The translations under genes were made by a program, and so were the position numbers. 64,000 nt of DNA, taken from positions 1,956,666-2,020,665 of the forward strand of contig NZ_JBJHZY010000001.1 in the NCBI RefSeq assembly GCF_045310525.1. The letters are read 5' to 3'. This document shows positions 1 to 6,390 of this stretch, piece by piece; the stretch's first letter is position 1; the number at the start of each line of letters is the position of its first letter. The DNA comes from Clostridium_AT radicumherbarum (GTDB lineage Bacteria > Bacillota > Clostridia > Clostridiales > Clostridiaceae). The notes below the pieces were generated by a model. That model was not told the DNA's origin. It was given only the letters and a program-made list of their open reading frames with translations, and made no database searches.

Positions 1-582
1 AATAATTGCATTGTTAAAGTTCCCTTTTCCTGTTTCAAGTGCAATATAGGTAGTCATTACCCTAGTATAGCCTTTAATATTGCCGCCTACCATCATAACG
101 GCTCCCACTTCAGATATTGCCCTTCCAAAGCCAGCTGTTACAGCAGTTAAAATTTGAACTTTGCTTTCTTTAAATATAGCAATTAATATGTCCTTATCAG
201 ATGCGCCGAGGGACAAGCAATTTCTTTTTATTTCACTTCCAGTTTTAGCTATTGACGATAATACTAATCCAAATATTATAGGAAATATTAGCAGAGTTTG
301 AGCAATTATCATGGCAGTTGGTGTAAAAAGCAGTCTTAAGTTGCCTAAAGGACCGCTTCTTGATAATAACAAATATGTAACTAAGCCCATTAATACAGGA
401 GGTAAGCTCATTAGAGTATTTGTAATTCTTATTAATATTTTTTTGAATCTAAATTCCATTATGGCTGCAGGAATTCCAAGTAAAATTCCTAATAAGGAGG
501 CAATTAAAGTTGATGATATAGAAACAAACAGGGACATAGTAATTATGCCCCTTAATTCCACCAAGTTGCTAAAAATATCCAT
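1..582 (-). CDS. tupB: Tungstate ABC transporter permease TupB (3' end outside window)
   Basis: Inner-membrane permease of a tungstate (possibly also molybdate) ABC importer. It starts with ATG at 582, only 13 nt after the tupA stop, so the two are co-transcribed. The 194 codons present are hydrophobic with several membrane segments. The segment SLGASDKDILIAIFKES near the middle, followed by GFGRAISEVGAVMMVGGNI, matches the EAA-type cytoplasmic loop that docks the ATPase in ABC permeases of the TupB/ModB group. The reading frame is open to the window edge, so the C-terminus and presumably the ATPase gene lie outside. The tungstate assignment rests on the neighbouring TupA. Confidence 0.88.
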   Translation of the reverse strand, partial: MDIFSNLVELRGIITMSLFVSISSTLIASLLGILLGIPAAIMEFRFKKILIRITNTLMSLPPVLMGLVTYLLLSRSGPLGNLRLLFTPTAMIIAQTLLIFPIIFGLVLSSIAKTGSEIKRNCLSLGASDKDILIAIFKESKVQILTAVTAGFGRAISEVGAVMMVGGNIKGYTRVMTTYIALETGKGNFNNAII

Positions 583-595
583 TATGTCTTATCCT

Positions 596-1453
596 CTAAT
601 TTGCATCTGGAATAAATAAGGACTGATTAAATTTCGCCTTACCAAAGTCAGCTATTAGCTTCTGTGCTTTATCAGAGATAATCCAGTTAACAAATTCCAT
701 TCCTTCTTTTTCCTTTATATTGTGATTTTTAGGATTTGGTATCATAACTCCATACTGATTTAATAAATCCTTGCTTTTTTCTGTTACAATTTCAAGATTT
801 AGCTTATCCTTCATTGAAAGATAAGTTGCCCTATCAGTTAAGGTATAAGCCTGCTTCTCATTAGCCATTTGTAAAACCTCTCCCATTCCTTTTCCTGCAG
901 ATAAATACCAACTGCCTTTAGGCTCTATATTTAAAGTTTTCCATACAGCTAATTCTTTTGTATTTGTCCCTGAGTTGTCTCCTCTTGAAATAAAGACAGC
1001 CTTTGTATCACTAATATTTTTAAAAGCCTTAGCTGCATCATTTGATGCATCCTTTTTAAGGCCTGCTGGATCAGCTTTAGGTCCTACGATTATAAAATCA
1101 TTGTACATTACATCATGTCTGTTTATTCCATAACCGTCCTTAACAAATTGAAGTTCCTGAGCCTTTGCATGAACTAATAGACAATCTGCATCTCCATTTT
1201 TCCCCATGGCAAGTGCTTCCCCTGTGCCCTTTGCAACAACATTTACTTTTATACCAGTGTCCTTCTCAAAATAAGGAAGCAGATAGTCAAGTAAACCTGA
1301 GTCCTGTGTACTTGTTGTAGTGGATAAAATCATACTTCTAGATGTTTTAGCAGTATCAGTTGTGCTGCCAGCAGTTTGAGTTGTCTTTGGAGTACAACCT
1401 GCAAATGATAGGCAAATAATTGAGGCAAGTATTGGTGTTAAAAACCTCTTCAT
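596..1453 (-). CDS. tupA: Tungstate-binding lipoprotein TupA
   Basis: Extracellular solute-binding lipoprotein of the tungstate importer, 285 aa. A signal peptide with lipobox SFAGC (Cys20) is followed by the TupA hallmark STTTSTQDSGLL and a type-II periplasmic-binding fold (motifs GTGEALAMG, RGDNSGT). I place the start at ATG 1453 because a GGGAG Shine-Dalgarno lies 8 nt upstream and the signal peptide then begins MKRF; an in-frame start 6 codons earlier lacks this. The leader carries a Moco/Tuco-like riboswitch whose hairpin covers the Shine-Dalgarno, so synthesis is probably shut off when the cofactor is plentiful. Selectivity for W over Mo is family knowledge and cannot be read from the sequence. 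Confidence 0.92.
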   Translation of the reverse strand: MKRFLTPILASIICLSFAGCTPKTTQTAGSTTDTAKTSRSMILSTTTSTQDSGLLDYLLPYFEKDTGIKVNVVAKGTGEALAMGKNGDADCLLVHAKAQELQFVKDGYGINRHDVMYNDFIIVGPKADPAGLKKDASNDAAKAFKNISDTKAVFISRGDNSGTNTKELAVWKTLNIEPKGSWYLSAGKGMGEVLQMANEKQAYTLTDRATYLSMKDKLNLEIVTEKSKDLLNQYGVMIPNPKNHNIKEKEGMEFVNWIISDKAQKLIADFGKAKFNQSLFIPDAN

Positions 1454-1460
1454 TAATAAA

Positions 1461-1512
1461 ACTCCCTTCATATATTTTTATATGAAAGAAGAATGTAAAT
1501 ACATTCTCCTTT
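1461..1512 (-). promoter_or_regulatory. Expression platform: mutually exclusive antisequestor and SD-sequestering hairpins
   Basis: Two exclusive helices can be drawn. The sequestor pairs 1491-1479 with 1474-1462 (13 bp including two G.U, loop AAAA) and buries the GAAGGGAG Shine-Dalgarno of tupA. The antisequestor pairs 1512-1502 with 1495-1485 (11 bp, one G.U), uses the 3' strand of aptamer helix P1, and takes away half of the sequestor arm. Stabilising P1 with ligand should therefore release 1491-1485 to cover the Shine-Dalgarno and give a translational OFF switch. The pairing is read directly from the bases; the switching direction is inference. Confidence 0.65.
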
Positions 1513-1600
1513 TCAAAAGTGGAAGGCAAAAACGTTTCCATCTTTACCCTAACGGTCATTAGCCCATAGAATTTCCTTAGGTTTAATGACTCGGAGAAAT
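1503..1600 (-). promoter_or_regulatory. Moco/Tuco-type riboswitch aptamer upstream of tupA
   Basis: The minus-strand leader has the features of the molybdenum/tungsten-cofactor riboswitch class. P1 pairs TTCTCC (1598-1593) with GGAGAA (1509-1504), followed by the conserved CTCCGAG entry. P2 pairs GTCATTA (1590-1584) with TAATGAC (1561-1555) and is followed by CCG. A distal stem GGTAAAGA/TTTTTGCC carries the loop TGGAAACG, followed by GCCTTCC. These signature boxes were recognised from memory of the family, not by a covariance search. The region inside P2 (1583-1562) forms at best a short irregular stem, so Moco versus Tuco type is not decided. Confidence 0.72.
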
Positions 1601-1709
1601 TTTTTCTTTATTTCTAGTATTCGATATTTATTGAATTATTCCTGCATAAAAAATTATTATTTTCCAAATTATAGTATGTTAAAATTTAAACACTTACACT
1701 ATTTTCTAT

Positions 1710-1738
1710 GTATATGCTTAGATAAAATACTCAAAATA
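1710..1738 (+). promoter_or_regulatory. Possible forespore (sigma-G-like) promoter of the spore protein gene
   Basis: GTATA at 1710-1714 and CAAAATA at 1732-1738 are separated by 17 bp, close to the sigma-F/G pattern, and lie just upstream of the AAGGAGGT Shine-Dalgarno at about 1747-1753. The leader would be very short. The assignment leans on the gene being a spore protein. Confidence 0.35.
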
Positions 1739-1759
1739 AAAGTATAAGGAGGTGTTATT

Positions 1760-1966
1760 TTGAGTAATAGACCATTAGTTCCTGAAGCAAAGGAGAAACT
1801 TGATAAAATGAAAAATGAGTATGCAACTGAAATTGGAATAAAATATAATGATGGTTATAAAGGTGATAGAAGTTCAAAATTAAATGGAGCTACAGGCGGC
1901 CCAGTTGGCGGTCTTATGACAAAAAAAATGGTAGAGGCTTTTGAGAAAAAGCTAATTGATAAGTAA
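1760..1966 (+). CDS. Alpha/beta-type small acid-soluble spore protein
   Basis: A 68-aa DNA-binding spore protein that would coat and protect forespore DNA. The stretch EYATEIGI is the germination-protease recognition site of the alpha/beta SASP family, and the C-terminal half keeps the family helix and glycine pattern (GGPVGGLMTKKMVEAFEK). The start codon is TTG, set by an AAGGAGGT Shine-Dalgarno 6-7 nt upstream. The middle of the protein (residues about 32-47) is less family-like than in major SASPs, so it may be a minor SASP. It is monocistronic and is followed by a long stem-loop. Confidence 0.88.
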   Translation: MSNRPLVPEAKEKLDKMKNEYATEIGIKYNDGYKGDRSSKLNGATGGPVGGLMTKKMVEAFEKKLIDK

Positions 1967-2077
1967 ATTAAATTATTAAAGCTTGTCATAAAATTTTATT
2001 AGTATGAAAAAAAAACTGTAATATATTAAACATGCTGCATGAGCTCAGCGTTTAAAAGCAGTTTCAAACTTAAGAAA

Positions 2078-2150
2078 AGCCACAAGGCCATGTGTTTTCG
2101 CAAATTCATTTTACTTAAGACGAACAACACTAAGGTTTTGTGGCTATTTT
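2078..2150. terminator. Bidirectional stem-loop terminator between the SASP gene and hcp
   Basis: AGCCACAA (2078-2085) pairs with TTGTGGCT (2138-2145). Inside this, GTGTT/AACAC and TTCG/CGAA pair with a one-base bulge, giving a long irregular stem. The plus side ends in ATTTTTATA and the minus side in CTTTTCTTAAG, so it can serve both convergent genes. Confidence 0.6.
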
Positions 2151-2165
2151 TATATATTTATATAT

Positions 2166-3818
2166 TTATACTCTTTGACTTAAGGCACTCTTTAAATCCT
2201 CTTCTGGAGTACTTATAGGAGTTAAATTAAAGGTATCCACTAAATACTGGAGAACATTTGGTGATAAAAATGCAGGTAAACTTGGTCCTAAATACATACC
2301 CTTGACTCCTAATGATAAAAGCGCCAGTAAATCAGCTACAGCCTTTTGCTCATACCAGGAAAGCACTATTGTAAGTGGTAAGTGATTAACGTCTGTTTCG
2401 AAGGCATCTGCAAGTGATGTAGCAATTTTAACTGCAGAATAAACATCATTACATTGTCCTACGTCTAATAACCTTGGTAGGCCTGCTACTGTACCAAAAT
2501 CCAACTTATTAAATCTATATTTACCGCAAGCTAAGGTTAAAATTATACAGTCATTTGGAACCATCTTAGCAAAATCAGTATAGTAGTTTCTTCCAGGTTT
2601 TGCTCCATCACAACCGCCTATTACAAAGAAATGTCTAAGCTGTCCACCCTTAACTGCATTTACAATGGCGCCTGCATTTGATAAGGTTGCTTCATGTCCA
2701 AAACCTACTAATATTTCCTTAGTCTCCTCATCTTCCTTAAAGCCGCCTAATTCTAAGGCCTTATTAATTATTTCACTAAAATCCTTAGTACCATCCTCAG
2801 AAACACCTATGTATTTTACTCCGTCCCAACCAACAACACTTGTTGTAAATATTCTATCTTTATAGGTCTCTCTCGGTCTCATTAAGCAATTTGTAGTCAT
2901 TAGAATACAACCTGGAATATCATCAAATTCCTTTTGTTGATTTTGCCAAGCAGAACCAAAGTTTCCTACTAGATGGGGATATTTTTTAAGTTCTGGATAA
3001 CCATGAGATGGCAGCATTTCACCATGAGTATAGATGTTAATTCCTTTGCCTTCAGTTTGCTGAAGGAGCATTTCTAAATCTCTTAAGTCATGACCAGATA
3101 CTATAATGAAAGGACCTTTTTTAATATTAACATTAACTTTTTGAGGTGATGGATTCTTGTATCTTGTAGTATTTGCCTCATCTAAGGTCTGCATTACCTG
3201 AACACTCATATCTCCCACTCTCATAGTCATACGTATCATTTCATCTAATGATAAATTATCATTGGTAGTTGATTCAAGTGCTATAAAGTAAAATTGATCT
3301 ACTTGATCGTTATTATAGCCAATAAACCTTGCCTGATGTCCATAAGCACTAATACCCTTTAACCCATATATCACAGTCATTCTTAAAGATCTAATATCTG
3401 CATCAAGAGTTTGATCATACATAATTCCTGCCTTCACTGAATCTTTAAGCATTTCTTCCTTAGTATCACTTAAATTATAAGTTGCTGCCTCTGCATATTG
3501 TCCCTCAGGAGCTAAGCTCCTAATTTTTTCTTTTAATTTTTGTGATTCTCTTAATAATTTTACATGAACCTCAGCATCAAAATTAACATTTGTAAGTGTT
3601 GTAAATAGTCCATTCTCTACAAATTTCACTATTTCTTTATCAATTAGCTTTCCTTGATCAATTAAAGGCTTTGCGTAGCAGGATATTCCCTTTAACTGAT
3701 ATATTAATAAATCCTGCAGATTTGCAACTTCAGGTGTTTTACCGCAAACTCCACTTTTTGTGCAGCCCTTTCCTCCCATGGTTTGTTCACATTGATAACA
3801 AAACATTGAATTTTCCAT
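2166..3818 (-). CDS. hcp: Hybrid cluster protein (hydroxylamine reductase-type)
   Basis: Cytoplasmic iron-sulfur protein of 550 aa, the usual length for clostridial Hcp. The N-terminus carries Cys7, Cys10, Cys19 and Cys25 (C-x2-C-x8-C-x5-C), the ligands of the cubane cluster. Downstream are the Hcp blocks VSGHDLRDLE, THGEMLPSHGYP and VIGGCDGAKPGRNYYTDF, and a late ACGKYRFN. The family reduces hydroxylamine or nitric oxide and is linked to nitrosative stress; which applies here cannot be read. The start ATG at 3818 has an AAGGAGTGG Shine-Dalgarno. It is divergent from the sulfur island and monocistronic. No obvious HcpR-type operator was recognised upstream. Confidence 0.95.
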   Translation of the reverse strand: MENSMFCYQCEQTMGGKGCTKSGVCGKTPEVANLQDLLIYQLKGISCYAKPLIDQGKLIDKEIVKFVENGLFTTLTNVNFDAEVHVKLLRESQKLKEKIRSLAPEGQYAEAATYNLSDTKEEMLKDSVKAGIMYDQTLDADIRSLRMTVIYGLKGISAYGHQARFIGYNNDQVDQFYFIALESTTNDNLSLDEMIRMTMRVGDMSVQVMQTLDEANTTRYKNPSPQKVNVNIKKGPFIIVSGHDLRDLEMLLQQTEGKGINIYTHGEMLPSHGYPELKKYPHLVGNFGSAWQNQQKEFDDIPGCILMTTNCLMRPRETYKDRIFTTSVVGWDGVKYIGVSEDGTKDFSEIINKALELGGFKEDEETKEILVGFGHEATLSNAGAIVNAVKGGQLRHFFVIGGCDGAKPGRNYYTDFAKMVPNDCIILTLACGKYRFNKLDFGTVAGLPRLLDVGQCNDVYSAVKIATSLADAFETDVNHLPLTIVLSWYEQKAVADLLALLSLGVKGMYLGPSLPAFLSPNVLQYLVDTFNLTPISTPEEDLKSALSQRV

Positions 3819-4076
3819 TTAAACCACTCCTTAGATAAATAAATTTTACGGGCATAGTATATCCATTACTTAGCAAAATTATATTTAATTATAAACATAT
3901 CACAATATTCATCATATTCAAATTGTTTGATATTTTTGTTAAAGTTTTATTTTATTGATGCATAAATTGACAATAATTAATTTACTTTTATTTTTTTTAA
4001 ATTAGTTTTATAATGAAGTTAATTATTATTTCCCATATAAAACATAAATTACCTTTATTTATATGGAGGTGCCGTC

Positions 4077-4445
4077 TTGTATAATAATATAGTTTTGGAT
4101 CACTTTTCAGACCCTAGAAATCTTGGCGAAATTACAAATGCAGATGGAGTGGGCCATGTTGGAAATCCTATTGATGGAGATTACATAACAATTTATATCA
4201 AAGTTAACAATGGTCTTTTGACTGACGTGAAATTTAAAACCTTTGGATGTGGAGCAGCAATCGCTGCTAGTAGTATGGTAACAGTATTGGCTAAAAATAA
4301 AACCATTGAAGAGGCGTTAAAAATAACTAATGAAGAAGTAGCAAAAGCTTTAGGAGGATTACCCAAAGAAAAAATAAAATGCTCCAACATAGCTGCTGAT
4401 GCCCTTTATGATGCAATTAATCAGTACAAAGGCTTAGTGGGGTGA
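4077..4445 (+). CDS. NifU/IscU-like iron-sulfur scaffold lacking its first Cys
   Basis: A 122-aa protein of the NifU N-terminal/IscU family, normally the scaffold on which Fe-S clusters are built. The fold pattern is clear: LDHFSDPRNLGEI at the start, GNPxxGD near residue 30, FKTFGCGAAIAASS around Cys58, and KCSNIAADAL around Cys102. The first cluster ligand, normally Cys in GNPxCGD, is Asp33 (GNPIDGD), while Cys58 and Cys102 remain. The start is TTG at 4077, 6-8 nt after a GGAGGTG Shine-Dalgarno. Only 4 nt separate it from the E1-like gene, so the two are one operon. With two Cys left it may act as a sulfur or cluster carrier rather than a standard scaffold; that is inference. Confidence 0.85.
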   Translation: MYNNIVLDHFSDPRNLGEITNADGVGHVGNPIDGDYITIYIKVNNGLLTDVKFKTFGCGAAIAASSMVTVLAKNKTIEEALKITNEEVAKALGGLPKEKIKCSNIAADALYDAINQYKGLVG

Positions 4446-4449
4446 TTTT

Positions 4450-5934
4450 GTGATATTAGAAAAAGAACAAATTAGCCGGTACTTACGACATATAATTATG
4501 CCAGAAATAAGTGGCCAAGGTCAAAAAATATTATTAGAATCTAAAGTAATCATATATGGTGAAAATGTTAAGGATGTATCACCACTGATTTATTATTTGG
4601 CTGCCTCCGGAGTTGGTCATATTGTATGCTATTTTGAGGATGATAATGAATATGAGACTTTATTTTATAATATTAAGGATTTAAATAAAGATATTTCAAT
4701 TGTGCAAATTGATAAAAATGACTTGCTTGAAAATAATGATATGTTTTATTCAAATCTTATTAGGATTTTCTTAGGAAGTATTAAATTTATAAATGCCATT
4801 ATTAATATGATTAATTTTAAAAATGCAAGAAAATTCATACCTACAATAATAACTTTAATAAATGATTGGAAAGGTACGTTACAAACATTTGACAATTTTG
4901 ATAAATTTAACGACTTTGTAAATATTATAACAAATAAATACACTAGTATAGAGCCAAAATACAATGAATTTGGTGCTCAAAATTCCATTGGAAAAATAAT
5001 TTCAACTTCAATAATGGGTGCTCTCTGCTCAATTGAAATTATTAAAGAATGCTTGAATTTTAAAAAAACTAATACAAGTTTACTATATTTTGATGTTTTT
5101 TCAATGGAATTTAGTAAAGCTGAGCAAAATTACGCATATTCAATTATAGACAACCTACTATGCAATAATTATAATGACCTAGTCTCTATGGATAATACTG
5201 AGGAAAAATTGTCTGAACACAAAATATTAGTTGTTGGCACAGGTGGACTTGGCTCTCCTGCTGCATTAGCTTTATTAATGGCGGGAATTGGTACAATAGG
5301 TCTTGTTGATTACGATAAAGTAGAAATCAGTAATCTTAACAGGCAAATACTCCATTCTACCTCACGCATTGGAATACCTAAAGTTGATTCTGCCAAGGCA
5401 TTTTTAAAGAATATTAACCCTAATACTAATATTATTACTTACAGCGTTGAATTAAATAAGGATAATGCCATGAAAATAATTAATACTTATGATATTGTGA
5501 TTGACGGCGTTGATAATTTACCTACTCGATATCTATTAAATGATACCTGTTTTTTTATGAAAAAGCCTATGCTTGAGGCAGGTGTGCTTAGATTTAGTGG
5601 ACTTAATACCACCATTATTCCTGAAGATGGTCATTGTTTCAGATGTGCTTTTCCAAATATGTCTATGCTAGACAGCACTCCTTCATGCAGCGAATCAGGA
5701 GTTTTAGGACCAGTACCTGGGGTTATGGGTTTTATAGAGGCCGCTGAAGCAATAAAGTTAATTATAGGAAAAGGAAAGGTTCTTAAAAATGAACTTCTTT
5801 ACTTTGATGCCTTTGACTTAGAGTTTACCCTTGTGGAAATAAATAAAAACCCCCTCTGCCCTTTATGCGGTAATCAGCCAAAGATTGCAGAACTTCAAGA
5901 ATATAAAATTATCTGTGAAAAAAAGAAGAACTGA
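4450..5934 (+). CDS. Tandem ThiF/MoeB/HesA-type E1-like enzyme, N-terminal half degenerate
   Basis: A 494-aa protein made of two E1-like halves. The C-terminal half (about 250-494) is complete: ATP-binding GTGGLGS at 263-268, DYDKVEISNLNRQI, the Cys413 region PSCSESGVLGP, and a zinc site CFRC (396-399) plus CPLC (470-473). The N-terminal half opens like MoeB (RYLRHIIMPEISGQGQK) and ends with YFDVFSMEF, echoing YFDAFDLEF of the C-half, but its glycine loop is replaced by YGENVKD and its zinc cysteines are missing. So it is a duplicated E1 with one dead copy. Such enzymes adenylate the C-terminus of ThiS/MoaD-like sulfur carriers; no carrier gene is nearby. The start is GTG; a terminator overlaps the stop. 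Confidence 0.85.
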   Translation: MILEKEQISRYLRHIIMPEISGQGQKILLESKVIIYGENVKDVSPLIYYLAASGVGHIVCYFEDDNEYETLFYNIKDLNKDISIVQIDKNDLLENNDMFYSNLIRIFLGSIKFINAIINMINFKNARKFIPTIITLINDWKGTLQTFDNFDKFNDFVNIITNKYTSIEPKYNEFGAQNSIGKIISTSIMGALCSIEIIKECLNFKKTNTSLLYFDVFSMEFSKAEQNYAYSIIDNLLCNNYNDLVSMDNTEEKLSEHKILVVGTGGLGSPAALALLMAGIGTIGLVDYDKVEISNLNRQILHSTSRIGIPKVDSAKAFLKNINPNTNIITYSVELNKDNAMKIINTYDIVIDGVDNLPTRYLLNDTCFFMKKPMLEAGVLRFSGLNTTIIPEDGHCFRCAFPNMSMLDSTPSCSESGVLGPVPGVMGFIEAAEAIKLIIGKGKVLKNELLYFDAFDLEFTLVEINKNPLCPLCGNQPKIAELQEYKIICEKKKN

Positions 5935-5957
5935 AATTATCTAGTTCTTCTTTTTTT
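5918..5957 (+). terminator. Terminator of the NifU-like/E1-like operon
   Basis: A perfect 12-bp stem AAAAGAAGAACT (5921-5932) / AGTTCTTCTTTT (5943-5954), running into a T-tract. The left arm overlaps the last codons and stop of the E1-like gene. Confidence 0.85.
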
Positions 5958-6006
5958 CCATCCCATTTTAAATTAGCTATAATATTTTTTATTTATAGTT
6001 AAAATA

Positions 6007-6050
6007 TTGACAATCAAATCACTATATCATAATATATAAATATAGTGATT
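6007..6050 (+). promoter_or_regulatory. Promoter with overlapping ArsR-type operator
   Basis: TTGACA (6007-6012) and TAATAT (6030-6035) are 17 bp apart, a near-consensus vegetative promoter. A perfect 11-bp inverted repeat, AATCACTATAT (6017-6027) and ATATAGTGATT (6040-6050), spans the spacer and -10 box. This is where an ArsR-family repressor would block RNA polymerase, and the first gene downstream encodes one, so autoregulation with release by a sulfur species is likely. Confidence 0.75.
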
Positions 6051-6076
6051 TAATAAATCAGAAAGTGAGTAATTAT

Positions 6077-6364
6077 ATGGATAAGAATTTTGAAAAATAT
6101 AACGAAATAGCAGAAATGCTAAAAGTATTGGCTCATCCGGTAAGACTCTGTATTGTAAGGGGTTTATTGGAGAATGGTGAGTGTAATGTTTCCTATATGC
6201 AATCTTGTTTGGAGACTCCTCAATCTACCATATCTCAGCATCTTCAGAGATTAAGAGCTTCAGGAATTGTAGAAGGAAGAAGAAATGGACTTGAGATCTA
6301 TTATAAAATCTCGAATCCCAAAATTGCTAATTTGATTATTGAACTAATTAAAGAAAATGAATAA
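6077..6364 (+). CDS. ArsR-family winged-helix repressor (probable sulfur-species sensor)
   Basis: A 95-aa ArsR/SmtB-type regulator. LAHPVRLCIVRGLLENGE is the first helical pair, TPQSTISQHLQRLRASGIV is the recognition helix, and RRNGLEIYYKI is the wing. I start it at ATG 6077, preceded by AAAGTGAG; a GTG 12 nt earlier has no Shine-Dalgarno. It lacks the metal-binding ELCVC motif but keeps three Cys (in RLC, GEC and QSC). The HTH resembles BigR/SqrR-type persulfide sensors, and it sits 26 nt ahead of a CoA-disulfide/rhodanese fusion. Sensing of persulfide or CoA-disulfide is inferred from the context. Confidence 0.87.
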   Translation: MDKNFEKYNEIAEMLKVLAHPVRLCIVRGLLENGECNVSYMQSCLETPQSTISQHLQRLRASGIVEGRRNGLEIYYKISNPKIANLIIELIKENE

Positions 6365-6390
6365 TTAAGTAATTAATTGGAGGAAGTAAA

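Noticed and set aside
311..619. Plus-strand open frame opposite tupB
   Set aside because: The minus strand encodes a well-supported permease; the plus frame has no Shine-Dalgarno and no family resemblance.
3836..4076. Possible Rex or HcpR operator between hcp and the NifU-like gene
   Set aside because: TTGTTAAAG and similar AT-rich half-sites occur but no full palindrome matches a known consensus.
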